Below are positions 33,261 to 48,200 of a stretch of DNA of 64,000 nucleotides, in pieces. This stretch comes from Lepidurus packardi. Its lineage: Eukaryota; Arthropoda; Branchiopoda; Notostraca; Triopsidae. Made by a program: the position numbers and the translations under genes. The stretch lies in NCBI GenBank assembly GCA_023053545.1, contig JAKZAN010000004.1, forward strand, positions 8,866,001 to 8,930,000, read 5' to 3'. Position 1 is the stretch's first letter, and every line of letters begins with the position of its first letter. Below the pieces are notes generated by a model. That model saw only the letters and a list, made by a program, of their open reading frames with translations. It had not been told where the DNA came from and ran no database searches.

Positions 33261-36200
33261 TCTTGTTTTAAATTGGCGATGGAACTGCATCCTTGTAAAC
33301 AGGGAAGACAATGGCTCTCCTGTTCCACACCTCCACATGCATGACTGCAAGGTAATATTTTGCTACAAGCTCGCTGCGAGTGTTCCTAGTTGAAAATAAC
33401 GAACATATGTAAAAATAAGGAAAGAGAAAGTAAATAAGAGGCATTTTCACTTGGCAGTCTGGTTCAGAGCAAAATGCTGAATTGCCCAAGCCAAGGGAGA
33501 GTTTCCCTCCGCAAAAACGACAGCGGGGGGCGTGGCTAAGAGCTACTTTTGTGCTGTTTAATGTGCCAACGGTGGCCGCAGTGGCTCCGTGAGGTGGAGA
33601 ACGGAAATCCAGCATTGCTTTGGCATTCCGAGCGTCTGCCAAAGCTAAAAGCCAAAACAGTTTGATGCGGCCACAACCTTCGTGCCAATCCACGCGAATT
33701 GCCTCTTCCTCTTCTTTGCAAACCTAAAGAAATCAAGAAAACTTCATCAGATTCCTGTAACTTCCCCCAACTTTAAGAGATTTAGGCGTGCTTCGTTTCA
33801 CAAACTGCAAAAACTCCTTTTAGAATATGTGTTTTGCCAAGAAATAAACCAATCTTAAGCTTCTAAAGAAAAGGGGAAAATGCCCGGTATAAAAAGAAGG
33901 AAAGCAGTACTTGGCGCTGATGTTGGCGATTCTTCTTGGGCAGGTGCAAAACACGGTCGCATTCCGCACACAAATGGCCACAGATAGCACAAAGCATGAC
34001 TCCTACAGTTTCTCCATCATCATGATTGAAGCAAAGCGGCTATAAAAAGAAACGAAAGTCAAATGGTAAAATGAAACATAAATTCACACGTGACACACAA
34101 ACAAAGATTTTTTCTACCCGTTCTTTTCCTTCTTTCTGGCCCGCCCAGTGTACAGACGACAGTTTCTCGACGTGTTCGGTATCGATAACGCATAAAGCCG
34201 CCAAAGCTAGCCACAAAGCTGGACTATGAAGACACTCGTTTGGATGACGTTGCTCTGGTTCTACTTTCGTCAGTGCTACAATGCATTCTGCTATAGCTGC
34301 TTTAGTAGGACTCATCCATGCTGGTCCCAGTGCGCCCTGGATAAGAAAAAAAATAAGGAGGATTCGTTAATTTGATGCACAAAATCGCTCAAGAGATCTT
34401 ACATTGGCCATGTCGCGAAGTAAATGGCTCACAGAGTCAGCTAAGGGGCGTGTCATGCTGCCTTTGAGCCACCAGCGAGTTTCCAGCCATTGAAGGCTTA
34501 TGGAAGAACTTAGGGCGACGCTGGTAATGTTCTTGGACTGTGGAGTGCCTTCGGGACCATGAACTTTCATCTGCACTGTCAAGGCTTTGGCCAAACAGGC
34601 CAGAAATACGTCCAAAAGGCCAAGCCTATGGAAAAGACGCAAAAGATATTGAAATATAGTACTTTTCTATTGGAAGAAAGGTTGAAGCTATAAATTATAG
34701 AAGTAATTCACTTTGAAATTTTAAAATCGAAATCCTTTGAATACGTAAAAATATAGAAAAGAAATTACTGCCGAGGATCAAAGACGCGGCTAGAGCTGCC
34801 ACTTGATGCAATACTAAAGTCCATAGGGGGCAATACTTCAATGGGTAGCAAAGCAGCAAATTGCGAAGGCGGGATTTCAGGTAAAACTCTCCGGAGCAGT
34901 AAGACAACCTAAAAATATATAGATTTCCGAGAATAAATAAAATTAAAAAAAAAATCATTTTTTGGGGAGCTGTTCTTATGTACTTGACGTTGGATACGGG
35001 CTGAACCAGTGTGCAACAAACTAAGTAAATCCATAACTAATCCTTTTTGCTGGGCTAAATAGTGACGTCCTACAGAGCTCCCACTCAGTGCGAGTACCTA
35101 ACAAAAAATCCTGATTTAATATGAATAACAAAACTATTCTAAACAAAATTGAATAAATATTGAAATAAGGCGTAAAAAAATTAACTGAAAATGCAACTAA
35201 TAATATGTACATATTTAAACTTAAAGAAGAAATAAAATTATCTGGAACTAAAAATTAGTAAAAGCAAATTAAAAAAAAAAAAAAAAACACGAAGAATTAC
35301 TTGTGAGAGTAGTTCAAAGCAATAAACGTCCGAAGTGGGCGTGTCATGGCCCAAATCCCATTCCTCTTTCAATCGCTGGGTTTCTGTACTAATGCCTTGG
35401 ACAATATGGGCGCAAACCTTAAAAACAGACCATAATTGGTGTTGGAACTAAGCTAGACGGATAAATAAAGGGATTTTACCTGCTTTTGGAGCTGCGTGAG
35501 CTTACTTCCGCTGAAGAGAATGCCCACCATATGTTCTTTTAAATCGTTGCTATCTTCCACCACATTCTCGTTGCCTTGACCAGACAGTAATCGTCCAAAG
35601 ACCTGTTCATGAACAATAAGCAATTAATTAAATAAAACCAATCAAATCTTTGAATTTAAATCACTGAAAAAGGTTGATAGGTTTTGATTATATTGGAGAA
35701 ACAGAAAAAATATATTAAATTGATTTATACTTGGGAAGTGAGGAGACGAAAGACACTCAGGGTTTCAGCTTCGCAATTTCGCTGTTGGATGACTGCTGCA
35801 CTGCCAAATTGTTCTGGGCGCACGTCTGGCCCCAATAATTTCACTTGCCTCACTCGCAAAGAGTTATCCGGGCCTTTGAGTTCCAATTTAAACCATTTCC
35901 ACGTCGTCTGCGGAACACAGAATCTAATCCATCCAGCAAATCGCATCTCTACATCTTTGGTATCCACTAAAACCCAATCTTCTGCACTCGTTCCTGCTTT
36001 CAACGCCACATTCGAGACTTTATTCTAAAAGAATTCCATAGAAAATGAATTGTATAATTTAAATCCTTGATTTAACAAAATTCAAATTACTGCCAAATCG
36101 CGTCCTAAATCCAAGTGTAGCGCTACCAAATGCAACGTAACATGCGAAGGAACTTGCAAAGTGATCCATTTCACTTTCCCGCGATCTTCATCTCCCGATT

Positions 36201-39200
36201 CCCAGAACGTTTCGGTAGACGCGTCAGTCAAACTACTTCCCATTGCTCCTCGGCTCGAGCACTCCACTTCCGCTAATGAGGTCATATCCGCCAAATCCAC
36301 TACTTGACACTCGCCCTTTAAAAATAAATCCCATTCTTATTTTGCTTCATATTTCTTTACCACATATTCATTTAATTACTCGAAAATCGGGCGAATCTTC
36401 AGGATCTTCTTCGCAACGCGAAAGAATCTGACTGATGTTGCTAAACACATGACTCCTACAACCAGAAAATTTGAAACTTTACCATTTAAAGGCTGTTTTT
36501 AACCCATTTAATCAATTACCGATGTAAAAAGAGATGATCAGATGGTTGAAAATGGAGTCCCCAGCATCTTACAGCCATCTGGAGCAACGGAGAGCCCATA
36601 GGCAACCAGGCCATAACGTCTGCTACCGTTTGGAGCAATCTATGAAAGGCTGTGACCAATGGTTGGGCACCTTCCCCCGCCCAAGGCCCCAAATCCGCTA
36701 CTGGATGCTCGCACCAGCCTCTTCCAGCTTCCTCCTTTGCCTCTTCCTTCTTTAGACCGCCTTTTTCATCAACAGCAACTCCTGGTTTAGTTAAGGCAGT
36801 CACTAGCCACCACAACAGGTCGTGCAAAGCCATTGGCTGCGAGACGTTCCGTAATAACCACCGAAGAATCTGCAAAGAGATGAAAAAAGCAATAATGTCG
36901 ACTATTTTATCTCTTGAGCCTTATCTAACCAATCAAATGATGAATATAGAAACTAACTAAAACAGAAAATCCCTATAATTCAATTACTTAAAATGTAATG
37001 TAATTAAGTAAAATGATGAGAAGAGAAATAAATGGAAAGATAACAAACTTACATCCATGGCAAAAACGCGGCATGCGGATTTCCGCAGCGCATGCGTCAT
37101 GGCGCTTTGCAACTTGCCCAAATCCACGCGCTGCACGATAAACTTCATAGTGGGCGTAGCCAAAACATCTTCCCCTTTGACCAGCTTCTGTAGCGCCACC
37201 GAAGGACAACATAAAAAGGACAAACCAGCTTCGGAATGCTCTCCACCATTGCAACTGCTGCTATTGTTCCGTTTGCGAGGCAAAACCATGAAAGATTTGG
37301 CGGCTTCTTGAGCCAAGGTCAAGGGTTGACCTAGCATCGAAATGGAGCGATGAATGGCTCTTGGAGCAGAGTTTTGATCTGGATGAAAGGAAGAAGAAGC
37401 TGTTTCGGGCGATGGCGATGATTCGTGACCGTCATACCCATCACACTGCAATTGCTGCAGTGCTCCTGCGCATTGAAAGCTGTTGTCTTCTTGGTTTTCG
37501 CTCAGAATCGTGGGCTTGCTTTTGACAGCTGAGGGCGGATCGCTCGCTGAAGCCAAATCGAGCAAAAACATGGCATTATTGCGCATGACCAAATGCAATT
37601 CGATCGCATGCGCCGGACCGGGAGTGGAATTAGCATTTGACGCAGCTGCTGCCTTTTTCTTGGCGCGTTTGGAGGCCGAAGAGCGAGGCTGAGGGGCAGG
37701 AATTGCGCAATTCTCACAAGAAGCTGATTCCCATGCAGCTGCGCATGCGCATGGCTCGGCTTTCTTCTTTTTCACGCTTCTTCGCTCACGGGGTTCGTTT
37801 CGAAGGGGCGTAATGACCGTTCCCAACCAAGAAGGCGTGGCTAAGACATCATGCTCCATCATTCGCGTCGTAGCTTGCGCTAGACCCTCCCACAAGCAAA
37901 CTAAGAGGCAAAGAGCAGGTGGGAGGACCGAATTGCCTGAATTTCGGGTCTGAGGAGCATTTAAATCCGCCTGCGCAGGCGCAGGATTCGCATCAGGGGT
38001 CTGAAGTTCATCTAAAACTTCTTGAGGGGGTGGAGCGAAGGGAAACCGAGGAGGCGAGGCCTGAGTTTTGTACTGGCCGTAATTCGCTGAACTGACTTCA
38101 ACGGAGTGACGCTGACGAGCCTTTTGTTGCCGCGCGGAGGAACTGAGATTCTTTTGAGGTCTGAGAACGACATCAGTAAGCGTTTTGCTAGAAGATTCTG
38201 CCATGGTTTTGGGTAAAGAAGGGTGGAATTTCAGAAAAGAAGCCACCGCCATGGCGTCATGAACCACGCCCTCATGCCAGAGGACGGCGGCGAAGACGGA
38301 ACGCATTGCGGCGGCTTGGGAGGGACTTAATGCCTCTGGAATGGGTTCTTTGGTTAAGACAGGAGGGGGCAGGTCGCCGTTGGAGTGGGCGTGACTGGTG
38401 GTTAGAGGAAGTTGCAGTGAGGGAGGTTCTGGATTGGTTCGATGGCGCCATTTGCGGGCGTTTTTGGGTGAAGAGCGTGGAGAAGCACGTCGAGTTGACG
38501 TGGAAGGTAAAGTGACATCGGGGGCGGAGCCAAGACTGAAGTGGGGTTTGCTGGGGACTTCCGGACTGGTTTGAGTACCCGAAGACGTCAGTGGACTTGC
38601 ACTTCGACTCTTAAGCCCGCCTTCTCCTATTAATTTTGTAGAGAAAGCAGAAATTAAGGACGGAAATTCAAAAATAAACGATTAAATTAGTAAAATTAAT
38701 ACGCCAAGTTATAAAATGACTATAATCTTAAAAAGTTATCTTACAAAATAATATATCTCTACATATATTAATATCTTATCTTAAAAGAAGTCATATCTTA
38801 AAGGATTGGAATGTTTAATTACCGGACGACAAGGGAGGTTTGGAATGGGCGTTTTTGCGAAGGGAATGTGGACTCACAGGAGGCGTGGCTCCATTGCCGT
38901 TTGCTCGACTTTCGCCAATGGCTTTGACCAAATCTTTCACCGAAATTCCCAGTAATTCGGGCGGCATGCAACGAGAAGTCGATGGCGACGCAGATCTGGG
39001 TTCAATATGCGGTTTGGGAGGAGGAGCTATGGCCTGTGCTGCAGAATCAGTGCCTTTATCTTTGTCGTCCCTCCGGAGCCATTTTTGCCAAACAGAAAAG
39101 CGAGAGGAAGCTCCAGAGGACGTTTCTTCCTTCTCAGGACCCATAACGGCAGCCGACGTAGCTTTTGTGGGCTGAGAGGCGTCTTCCGAAGGTAAAGCAA

Positions 39201-42200
39201 CTCGCTCCTCCCCTTGTCCAAAACTAAATTCATGCGTTGTGGGTAAAATGGCCTTGGCTGTCCCGAAATCAAAGCCTGGATTAGCATATGACCCAGTGTC
39301 GCTCCCACAGCCTATTAAAAAATACCGAAAAGAAAAAAAGTTCAGAATTGTAAAAACCTAAAAATCATAATTAATCAACTAATTATAAATTAAAGAGTAT
39401 CACGTCTAATTATAGAAGTAAACTACTACTAGAACTCAGCAAAAAAAGAAAAAAATATTTGAAGCGGAATCTTAAATTAGATGGCTTTTTACTTTGGACG
39501 AGGTCATTTTCATGTTGGAGATAAACCATATCGTTTCTACTGACTGCCAGAGACCATGCCTCTCCTTCGAAACTGAAACAATGCTGGCGGACCGAGGTTA
39601 CAGGATCTAATCTGACCCAAACTCCATCAGCAGTCACTTTCTGTTTCAAAATAAAGTTAAATATGGCAAAAAACATTAGGCTAACAAACTTCTAAATCCA
39701 ATAATTTGTTATATTACTTCTTCAACGACGTCAATTTGATTCCCCATAACGAGCATGCCCACCGGCAAGGCTTGTAAACTCGCCTGGCCTCTCACATTAT
39801 GCCCCGAAGCTCCACATTTAACCACGCGATAAGGACCAGGACCGCGGAGACGCATAGTGCTGGCCACGCCCCCTTGTAGTTGTTGGGAGTCATCCACAGG
39901 AAACAGAAGCGTTTTAGCCAAGTGCTGATGGTATTGCAGACACCAAGCTTCCAGATAACTGCTCTTGCAATGGCTCAACGTGGATTCCGTGCTGAGTCTC
40001 AGCCAAAGTCCATCATCATTCCTCAACTAGAAAAAAAACAGCTTTTTTAGTGTATTTTCTTAAAGAAACCGAGATTTTTTAGAAACAATTCGCTCTCTCG
40101 TGTCTTTTCTTAAAGAAAAGGAGAGTGCTAGGGAAATGAAAGGGAAGATTACTTGCTCGATGAAGGAAATGGTGCCATGATTGGGTACAATACCAATTTG
40201 TTCCCCTTGTAAGGACGGTTGGGAGCGAACTCTCAAACCCGCAGTGCTTTGGGCAATGTATTGCCTAAGTCGATTAGGCGGATTGCTTGTTTTACGAGTA
40301 GCCATAGAAGGGCACGGTGGTAGCGTCCCGGCAGGCGGTTCCCGGACTTCCACTTGATACACCTTTTTTAAACGATTGCAATACAAATTTTTTGTTTAAA
40401 AAAAAATGAGCTCACTATCAAATTTCCGAACATGAATCACTCACCTCTTCCATGGGATATCCGTCTAAGGTGACGTGGATATGATACGCACCAGCAGCGG
40501 AAGGAGTCCAATGAGCCGAGTACGTGCCATCCGTGTGCGGACGTACCAACATGGTTTCCGACGCTCGACGAACCGGCGGCGATGCGAAACGCAGTTCTTC
40601 AAACGAGTAATTCTCAAATGCCTTTTTTAAGTACAAAAATAAAATGGAAAGAAATTATTCAAGGGTCAGGTTTTTGATAAACGCCTAAGATTAGAATTTT
40701 AAATCCTCTGGAAGTGTGTAACAAAAACGTCACCCGAGATTTATGGGGAATTCCTCCCTTTCTGAGCGTAGAGACGGCTCAAAGTAACAGGTTAGGTAGG
40801 AAAGAACGTTTCTATGCATTTAGGAACAAAAGGAGCCGAAAAATATTGGCCCGTGTGGGGGTCGAACCCACGGCCTTGGCGTTATTAGCACCACGCTCTA
40901 ACCAACTGAGCTAACAGGCCTCTATCCTGGCTTTCTGTGTCATTCTCTTTGAAAATTCGCTCACATTTGAGCAATATTCTAAAAAATAGCTCCATAAAAT
41001 TTCTTGGAAAATCCTACTCTATTGCAACTTGACCCGATTTTAATGCAAGAGTTTTCATTTGAAAAGAAAATGACTAACCTTATTAAGAAAAAAGTATATC
41101 AAATTCCCAGAAACTACACTTTAGGGAATAAATAAAGAGAAAAAATGTGGCCCGTGTGGGGGTCGAACCCACGACCTTGGCGTTATTAGCACCACGCTCT
41201 AACCAACTGAGCTAACAGGCCTCCGGGCATGTTTTCCCCTTGCTTCTCTTTCGCAAATTTTCAAGAATTCGCGTAAGTTAGATGAAATAGAGAATAAGCC
41301 ATTTAGTTTGTCTTTACCTTCATAAGCGTAACTGCCTGGTAGCGCATCTTGTCTTTAACCGAAGCTTCATATCGCATGCCGGAAAGCGTCGTCCAACTCA
41401 AATCGCCATTGTGGGACGGGCTCGTACCAGAATCAGTGGGCGTGGGTACATCTCCAATACCACTCCCTCTCCTTCCATCACTACCAGTAGCATCGGCTGG
41501 CACCGCCTTAACTTCCACCTTGGAAAAGCAAATTAAACTTCAAATTAATAAAATTCGTTCATTCACAATTTTAAAATAATTAGAGTAAATAATACTTAAA
41601 AGCCATTCGCTACAATTAAACTAGATTTATACGGATTTTGTATATTACTAAATGAAGTGTAAGACTAGTAAAAAGTAAAACTAGCAAAACATTTAATTAC
41701 TATTCAAAATGAAGGGCTAACTTTGTTTTTTTATTATTATGAACAATACTAATTACAATTACATTAATTTAAACACGTATTTTTGGTAAAAAAAAAAAAA
41801 TTACATGTTTAAATTTAATTCAGTAAATGGAAACGGCTTACTTTGAGATTAGGGGCGTGCACACTTTGGCCATACTGATCCCGCGTCAACACGGTAAGAA
41901 CTGCTGGCCAACCCGCGCGCAGTCCATCGCCAATCAACACCGCCTTCCGCTCTCGTTTCCCGCGCAACAAAACCACGCCCTCTTTATTTGGAGCGGCTGA
42001 AAACACGCCCCCAGGGAACACCAAAGAGCAATGTCCTGGATCCAAAACAGACTGGGGCTGCAACCATCTCGCTAATCTCCCTCCTGAAGTCGAGGGCGTG
42101 GCTTGGACCAAATCGTGTAGAAATTCCCTCTCTTTTCCTTCCACACTAGGGAGAACCAAAAAGACCAAAAAGTAAATCCTAGACATTAACATAGGTTTAA

Positions 42201-45200
42201 AATCATCGAGTTCTCCTTCTCAAACACTTAAAGGGGCCATTATAACTTCATCCATATTCTGCATAGAAAAACAACTTTTTAATCTCGCCCAAAGCGACCC
42301 TTTTGAAACCAAAGTAAAACCGAAATAAACGAAAGGCAGGTAGACAAAAAAAAGAACGTATTCCGAGATGTTAGGTATCCTTTTTTCCTTTTATTTTTCT
42401 TGGAAATCTCCGAGACAGTCGACACCTTCTTGGTTCCTCGCCTGGCGGCCTTGATTAGTCACTTTGCATGCTGGGCGATACATACAAACCTCAAAATCTT
42501 CCTAACTAACGAATGAGAAACGAGGAAATGGGGAAAACCAGTTCTCTCTCTCTCTTTATTTTGCTCTCCGTTGACTTGTTCCCCCCACATTCGCTTTTGT
42601 GACTAGAAAATCCCTGGTTCGCATAGTCTATAAACGATTCAAAGCGAAACCCGCGGATTACGGGGGACCCCAAAAGCAGCTGTTGGTGCTCTCGCTCATT
42701 TCGCCGTGTAAAAAGTAGCTAGCTGGGATGGATGGAGTTTGAAACTACGAGTCCAAAGCTCGTTAGTCGCTCCGCTCCGCCGTTCCAAGCACGTCCAGAC
42801 TTGGGACAATAACTTCATCAAAAACGCAAAGGAATCCACGTTGGGGGAAGTTCTTTAGTCCTTCTTAGATAGTGAAAATACCATGGAATAATTTCGCCTT
42901 TTCGTTTTGCAATAAAGTTTTCTTTTGTAAAAAAAAAGGAAAAAAAAGTGGTGATGAAAAGTATTCTAGAGCCTCAGTTGATTGAGAGGAGGTGGAAAAG
43001 CTGAGAAGAGGAGGCGATTTGGAAAGAAAAAAAAAAGAAAAATGCAGCTGAGGTGGTGTTTTGTCGTGTGGCTGCTATTCTTATGCAGATCGGGTATGAA
43101 ATGTAACGCCGTGTCGGTGCGATTCGAAGCAGAAGATTCGCAAGCGAGTCCTAGCCTTGGCCACGCCCCCTTGTTGGTGCAGAAGTTGACCTCTGTCTCG
43201 CTCTGCAACGATTCGCGATGCCGCTGTAGCAATGAAAGTCTGGGAACCGTTTTGCAATGTTCCTGCACGCCTCAGGATCAAGTACGTGACGTCATAAACA
43301 CTCATTAACCGCCTTTTTAATTCACTTGGATTAAAAACGACTTGAAGCGAGTTGATTATGACTTTCGGAGCGATTTTTTGCAGCTTCTCTGGGCGAAACA
43401 GACTTGAAGAGATAAGGAAAATGGGAGAAGGACGAGGAAATTGAAAAACGAAGAAAATAAGAGGATTTTGCAAGTGATTGGGACAGACAGTTTGTTGAAA
43501 AGTCCCGTCTTTCCCCATAGTTTGGGGCAAATATACCAAGTTTCCAACTTTCTTCCTTTTAGGGGGAGGTAGAGATTTCTAAGCTTGCTTTTGCTTGCTT
43601 ACATGGATGTTGTAGAGGGGGTTTCCTGTTTACGCTTCCACTAGTCTATATACTCCTTGGCTTTCAACTCGCCAGTCTTTAATGAAAAGCAACGGAGAGC
43701 CAAAACGGGGCTCTAGAGGGAAGGGTTAAAAGTATTTTACACGACGACTTTTTAACAAGGAGTAGACCATAAAGTTGGGCGTTTTTGGCGAGCGTTTAAG
43801 AGTAGCCAGACACTTTTTTGGCAGGGCAAAACGGAAGTCGCACAGAAGTGCGTTTTTTTGGTTGAGTTTTTTTTTTTATATTGCACTTGACAGCTACTTT
43901 TTAAAGAGACTTTTTCCAGTGGAAATTGTATGCTGATAATACTATCGCTTCTCGACTTCCGGATGAAATCGCGAAAAAGGGCAGTTTAAATGAACTGTTA
44001 AGATAATTAAATTTGATTCATTTCGTTTGCGTTTTATAATGTTTTTCAAAGGATTCTACGAATAGAAGAATTCGCTCGTCATTTCCTTTCTCGCAAAATT
44101 TGCATATTGAGCAGATGCTGGCAAACATTCTCCATGCTAATGAACCTTGGCTAATTACAACAGTCAATACTATCCCCCAGTATATGCAAACACATCCTCT
44201 CTTATCCAATTCTATATAACTTTGGCCTAATGTAGTTCTATTCTTTTTGTTACATTTCATTACTATTTAATAACATGACACAAAATAAAATGAATTAATA
44301 TTATATCAGCTAGTTATATTTTTATTTACTATTGAGTTTTGTGATTCGATTTCCCCATTTTCTTTCCTTCACTGTTTGATTTCTTTCACTTACTGTTTGT
44401 CACTATTATTTATTAAAGAGCTTAATCTTATATAGTTAGTACTTTATCTAGTAGGTGTTTTAAGAATATTTTTACTACGCAGACTTTACTAAACACCACA
44501 GTGTTCACGTATAGAAACATTGTCTGCAACAAATCATAACATATATATGCACAAAAACTGTTTTAATTCGTGCTCATTAGGGCTAAGGAACTAAAATCAA
44601 TCTTGAATGTAACCCCAAACGAGTCCAATTTTAAATCAACAAAGCGAAAAATAAGTAAAAAAAAAAAAATAGCTGAAACTCCTGAAAATAAGAAACGTTG
44701 CGACGAGAACCAGGAAATCAAACCCAAGAATCCTCTCTTTGTGTGTCCAGTTAGAAAAAAAAGCCAGTTAGGATCCCCCGTGGGCTCTTTTAAAACCCGA
44801 TAACATTGAAAGTGGTCGGTTCGTACCCTTTCAATGGTCATAAAGCTCCGTCGTCCTTTGGAGGGGGTTTCGGGATGTCAGGGGTCGCTTTTGGTCACAT
44901 TTGGTCAAGTGCTGCGTCCGACTTGTTTCATTTGCAGAAAGCCTGTCAAAACTCTTTTCAAACTCCCCCAATTTTCCCACACTTTTCTTTCTTTTTTTCC
45001 TTTCTTGGTTCATCAGTGATCTTTCGTTAGTCAGCCATAATTCAACCCCCCTCCCACCCCAGCTTAGAGGGCTGGAAGGGGCTGTTGTAAAAATCATGAT
45101 TTCCAACAGACTACTGCTTCGCTTCTTTTGCCTTTGAATTCCGAAACCTTCTCTTCCTCTCCCTCTCTGGCATTTCTTAGGCCTCTATAACCCGACACTT

Positions 45201-48200
45201 CCTTGTACGGTCCCACTGTCTTAATTACCCTGATTGAATTTCTTTCTCTCATTCCGAAAGTCTAAACAACAACATTCCCATTCTCTTTCACTTTTTTTTT
45301 AACTTGTTAAAAAGCAATTCTTTTCTTATCTAATACGAATGCGTCACCACTGGTTGACTACGACACTTCCATTTTCTTTAGACACGTATAATGTCTGATC
45401 TAATACATAATCTCCTGATTTGACTTTATAAAGCTTCTAACCCCGCCCCTTTTGGGCTATTATATCTGATTCCATTGATTTTCTTTTTCTATGAAAACCA
45501 GTTAAGGGAACAAGGGGAAAAACTAGCCAGAAACACGAACACAATTGTGAAATTCTATTTATATAAATTCAATTCTTATGAATTTATATGAATTTTTTGA
45601 AATTCAATTTTTATGAATTTTTATTTATATAAATTCAATTGTGACTACGACACTTCCATTTTCTTTAGACGGGTACAATGTCTTATCTAATACATAATCT
45701 CCTGATTTGACTTTATAAAGCTTCTAACCCCGCCCCTTTTGGGCTATTATATCTGATTCCATTGATTTTCTTTTTCTATGAAAACCAGTTAAGGGAAGGG
45801 AACAAAGGGGAAAACTAGCCAGAAACACGAACACAATTGTGAACTTCGGGGTGCTTTTTGGTAGTCTAGCGTACTAGGTACACTTACCAAAAGCACCGAC
45901 TACCTTTTCCCCCTCAACCCCCAACCCCCTGGAAATAGCTTTTTTTTTAACGCAACGTCGTTTTTACAGCTGCTCAATTCTAAAAGTCATTCATGGATTT
46001 TGGAAACCAAGTTTAACCCCTGAATTCCAGAAATAGTACGCCTCTGTTCTCTCTCGTCACTTTACGGCGGGTAACGCGTCATTGAATTCTTGCAATTCCA
46101 GTTTACATTTAAAAAAAAACGTGAAGAAGAAAGTAAATGGACTCTGGGATTGTTGGCTTAAATGAACAAAGACGGCGAGTTCAAACACGCCCCTTTTTTG
46201 TTTCTGCTCGACTTGCGCTGCTTATCACACAAGGGCGAAGAGCTTAGAAAAAGAGAGAGAAAAGGAAGAAAAAAAACGAGTTTGTGCTCCACACAGAAAG
46301 TATAGCTAGAAAAATGAAGTTGTCCTTTTTTTTTCGTAACACACCTATAATTAGCCATACGTAATTAGGCTCAGGTTTGGGAACAAATAACTCTTGATTT
46401 GTTGTGTCTACGCTTAAAGAAACATCTTTTGGAACCAGTTTAGACAGGTCAAGTTTGGCGGGATAATTAACATAATCCAAACCCATCAGAAATGCAAAAT
46501 TTTGACTTAAATAAAAATATTGGGGGGGGGGGAGGATTGTCTGTAATTATGTTTGAATTGTTTGAATTGCCAGGAACAACTGGCCAGAGTATAACAGGAC
46601 AGGAAAACTGCTCAGATGGATCAAAAGAGATTTTTTTTTTTTAATTTCAGCTATTTAAGTTGGGACGACGCCACTAAAAACACACACCATACGCAAGACG
46701 TGCCGTACCCAAAATTTATTAACGCGAACAGCAGACCTTCTCCATTTCCTTTTATTTATTTAAAAAAAAATAAACTAAAAGGCTTTTGAAGTTAAAATAA
46801 AATAAAGATACATAAACGAAAATGAAATGAAATAAAGACAAATTAATCTAAGAAAAATAAACTTCACGTCTAAAATCCCAAGCGAGACAAATAAAATTAA
46901 ATAATATAAAGGAAACCAAAAAGTAAAGTAAAAGCCAAACGAAATGATATACCAACGAAGTTGAAAACCCAGATCGGATTGTAAAGCATAGATGATACAG
47001 AGAACGGAGAATACAGTTATACTAAGTTGAGGTTCAAACCACAATGTCATAATTTGGCTTTTATTAGAGTTGAAGTAGCTGAGGGCTCATTTCCTATGAA
47101 TGAAAACTTACGGGTCGTCGAGGAGCGATAAAAATCAGAACTTGGGTTCGTTTTCGTTCTTCCTCTTCTATTTTTTCGGTTTCTTGGTTGTTTCTCCTTC
47201 TCGGTGAGATTATCTCACGGAAAGCTACTTTTTATGGTCATGAATAATTCAAGATTAGGGCTGAGGACCGATGACCTGCTCCTTAATAACAGCGAAGGCC
47301 AATGGAGAGAAAATTGGGTGCCATAAATCGCCTTTTGGTTCCTTTTCTCTTCTTTCTTTGTTTCTTAGGGGGGAGGGTTCTCACTTTTGAGGTTTTGGCA
47401 TTTCCTCCTTGCCTGACCCCGAAAATGGAGTGTTGGGGGGGGGGGGGGATCACATACTCTTATATGGTACGCAACACATGTGGCCTGGCGTGTGAATCAT
47501 GTGTTGTGACGATCATAAAACACACATCCATATGACCCCAGACCTTAAATGACGTAAAGCAGTACTCGATTCTTTGAATCTTCTGGCGCATGTGATTAGT
47601 GTGAAGATCATTGAGAAAGGGGTACTTGAAGAGTTAGATTTAAAGTGTAATAAAACTTACGGTGAAAGTGAGTCACTGCCTAAAGTTAACAGCTTTCAAC
47701 ACGTTGGGTTGCCAAGACTTTTGAATTTTTTGTTTTCTTGTTTTTTGGCATATGGTGAAATCTAATTTTAAGTTGGCTAAGACAATGACAGTGATTCTAT
47801 GAAAGGGGGACTGGCGATTTTAACATACATTGTCCTTTTGCAGAGAAGAGTCTTTCTTGAAGGTGAATAGAAATGTAGACACTATCTTTTTCAATCACGA
47901 ATTTTCGACCTAAGTCTGAATTAGTTTGAATAGGATTGATAAATTAAGTAAGAACTAAGAATTGAATGAACTTGTAATTAAAGTTAGCAATCACAAATTA
48001 TAATTATAATAAATAATTAATCCGTCACTATTGGACCAGTTGATCAGTTATAATTGTAAAAAAAGCCGTAAGTTGTAAATGTGAACGATTAATCGACTAG
48101 CGAACAATAATGAGGAATATAAAATTAGTTAATGTTAGGCGTTTAGGGAAAATCAATCGAATCATTACTCAGTTGACACTTACGTATGGTTAATCTATTG

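Larger units (their letters stand above)
39480..42145 (-). other. MYCBP2: Filamin-like and SH3-like region of MYCBP2
   Basis: The first exon after the giant intron reads [10 protein letters not shown] and [12 protein letters not shown]. Filamin-like strands follow ([19 protein letters not shown] and DGYPMEE, 40450-40600). Then come repeated SH3-like blocks marked by [25 protein letters not shown] and DGVWVRL. Two tRNA genes interrupt the intron at 40637-41302. Confidence 0.75.

Noticed and set aside
46775..47050. Minus-strand 91-codon hydrophobic frame
   Set aside because: It is the reverse of an A-rich stretch, which automatically encodes Phe, Leu, Ile and Tyr; its phase does not join neighbouring exon-like pieces.
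47302..47535. Plus-strand frame starting with a signal-peptide-like stretch in the gene A intron
   Set aside because: The hydrophobic part is a pyrimidine-rich tract that also looks like a splice acceptor, and the frame then crosses a G homopolymer; likely chance.
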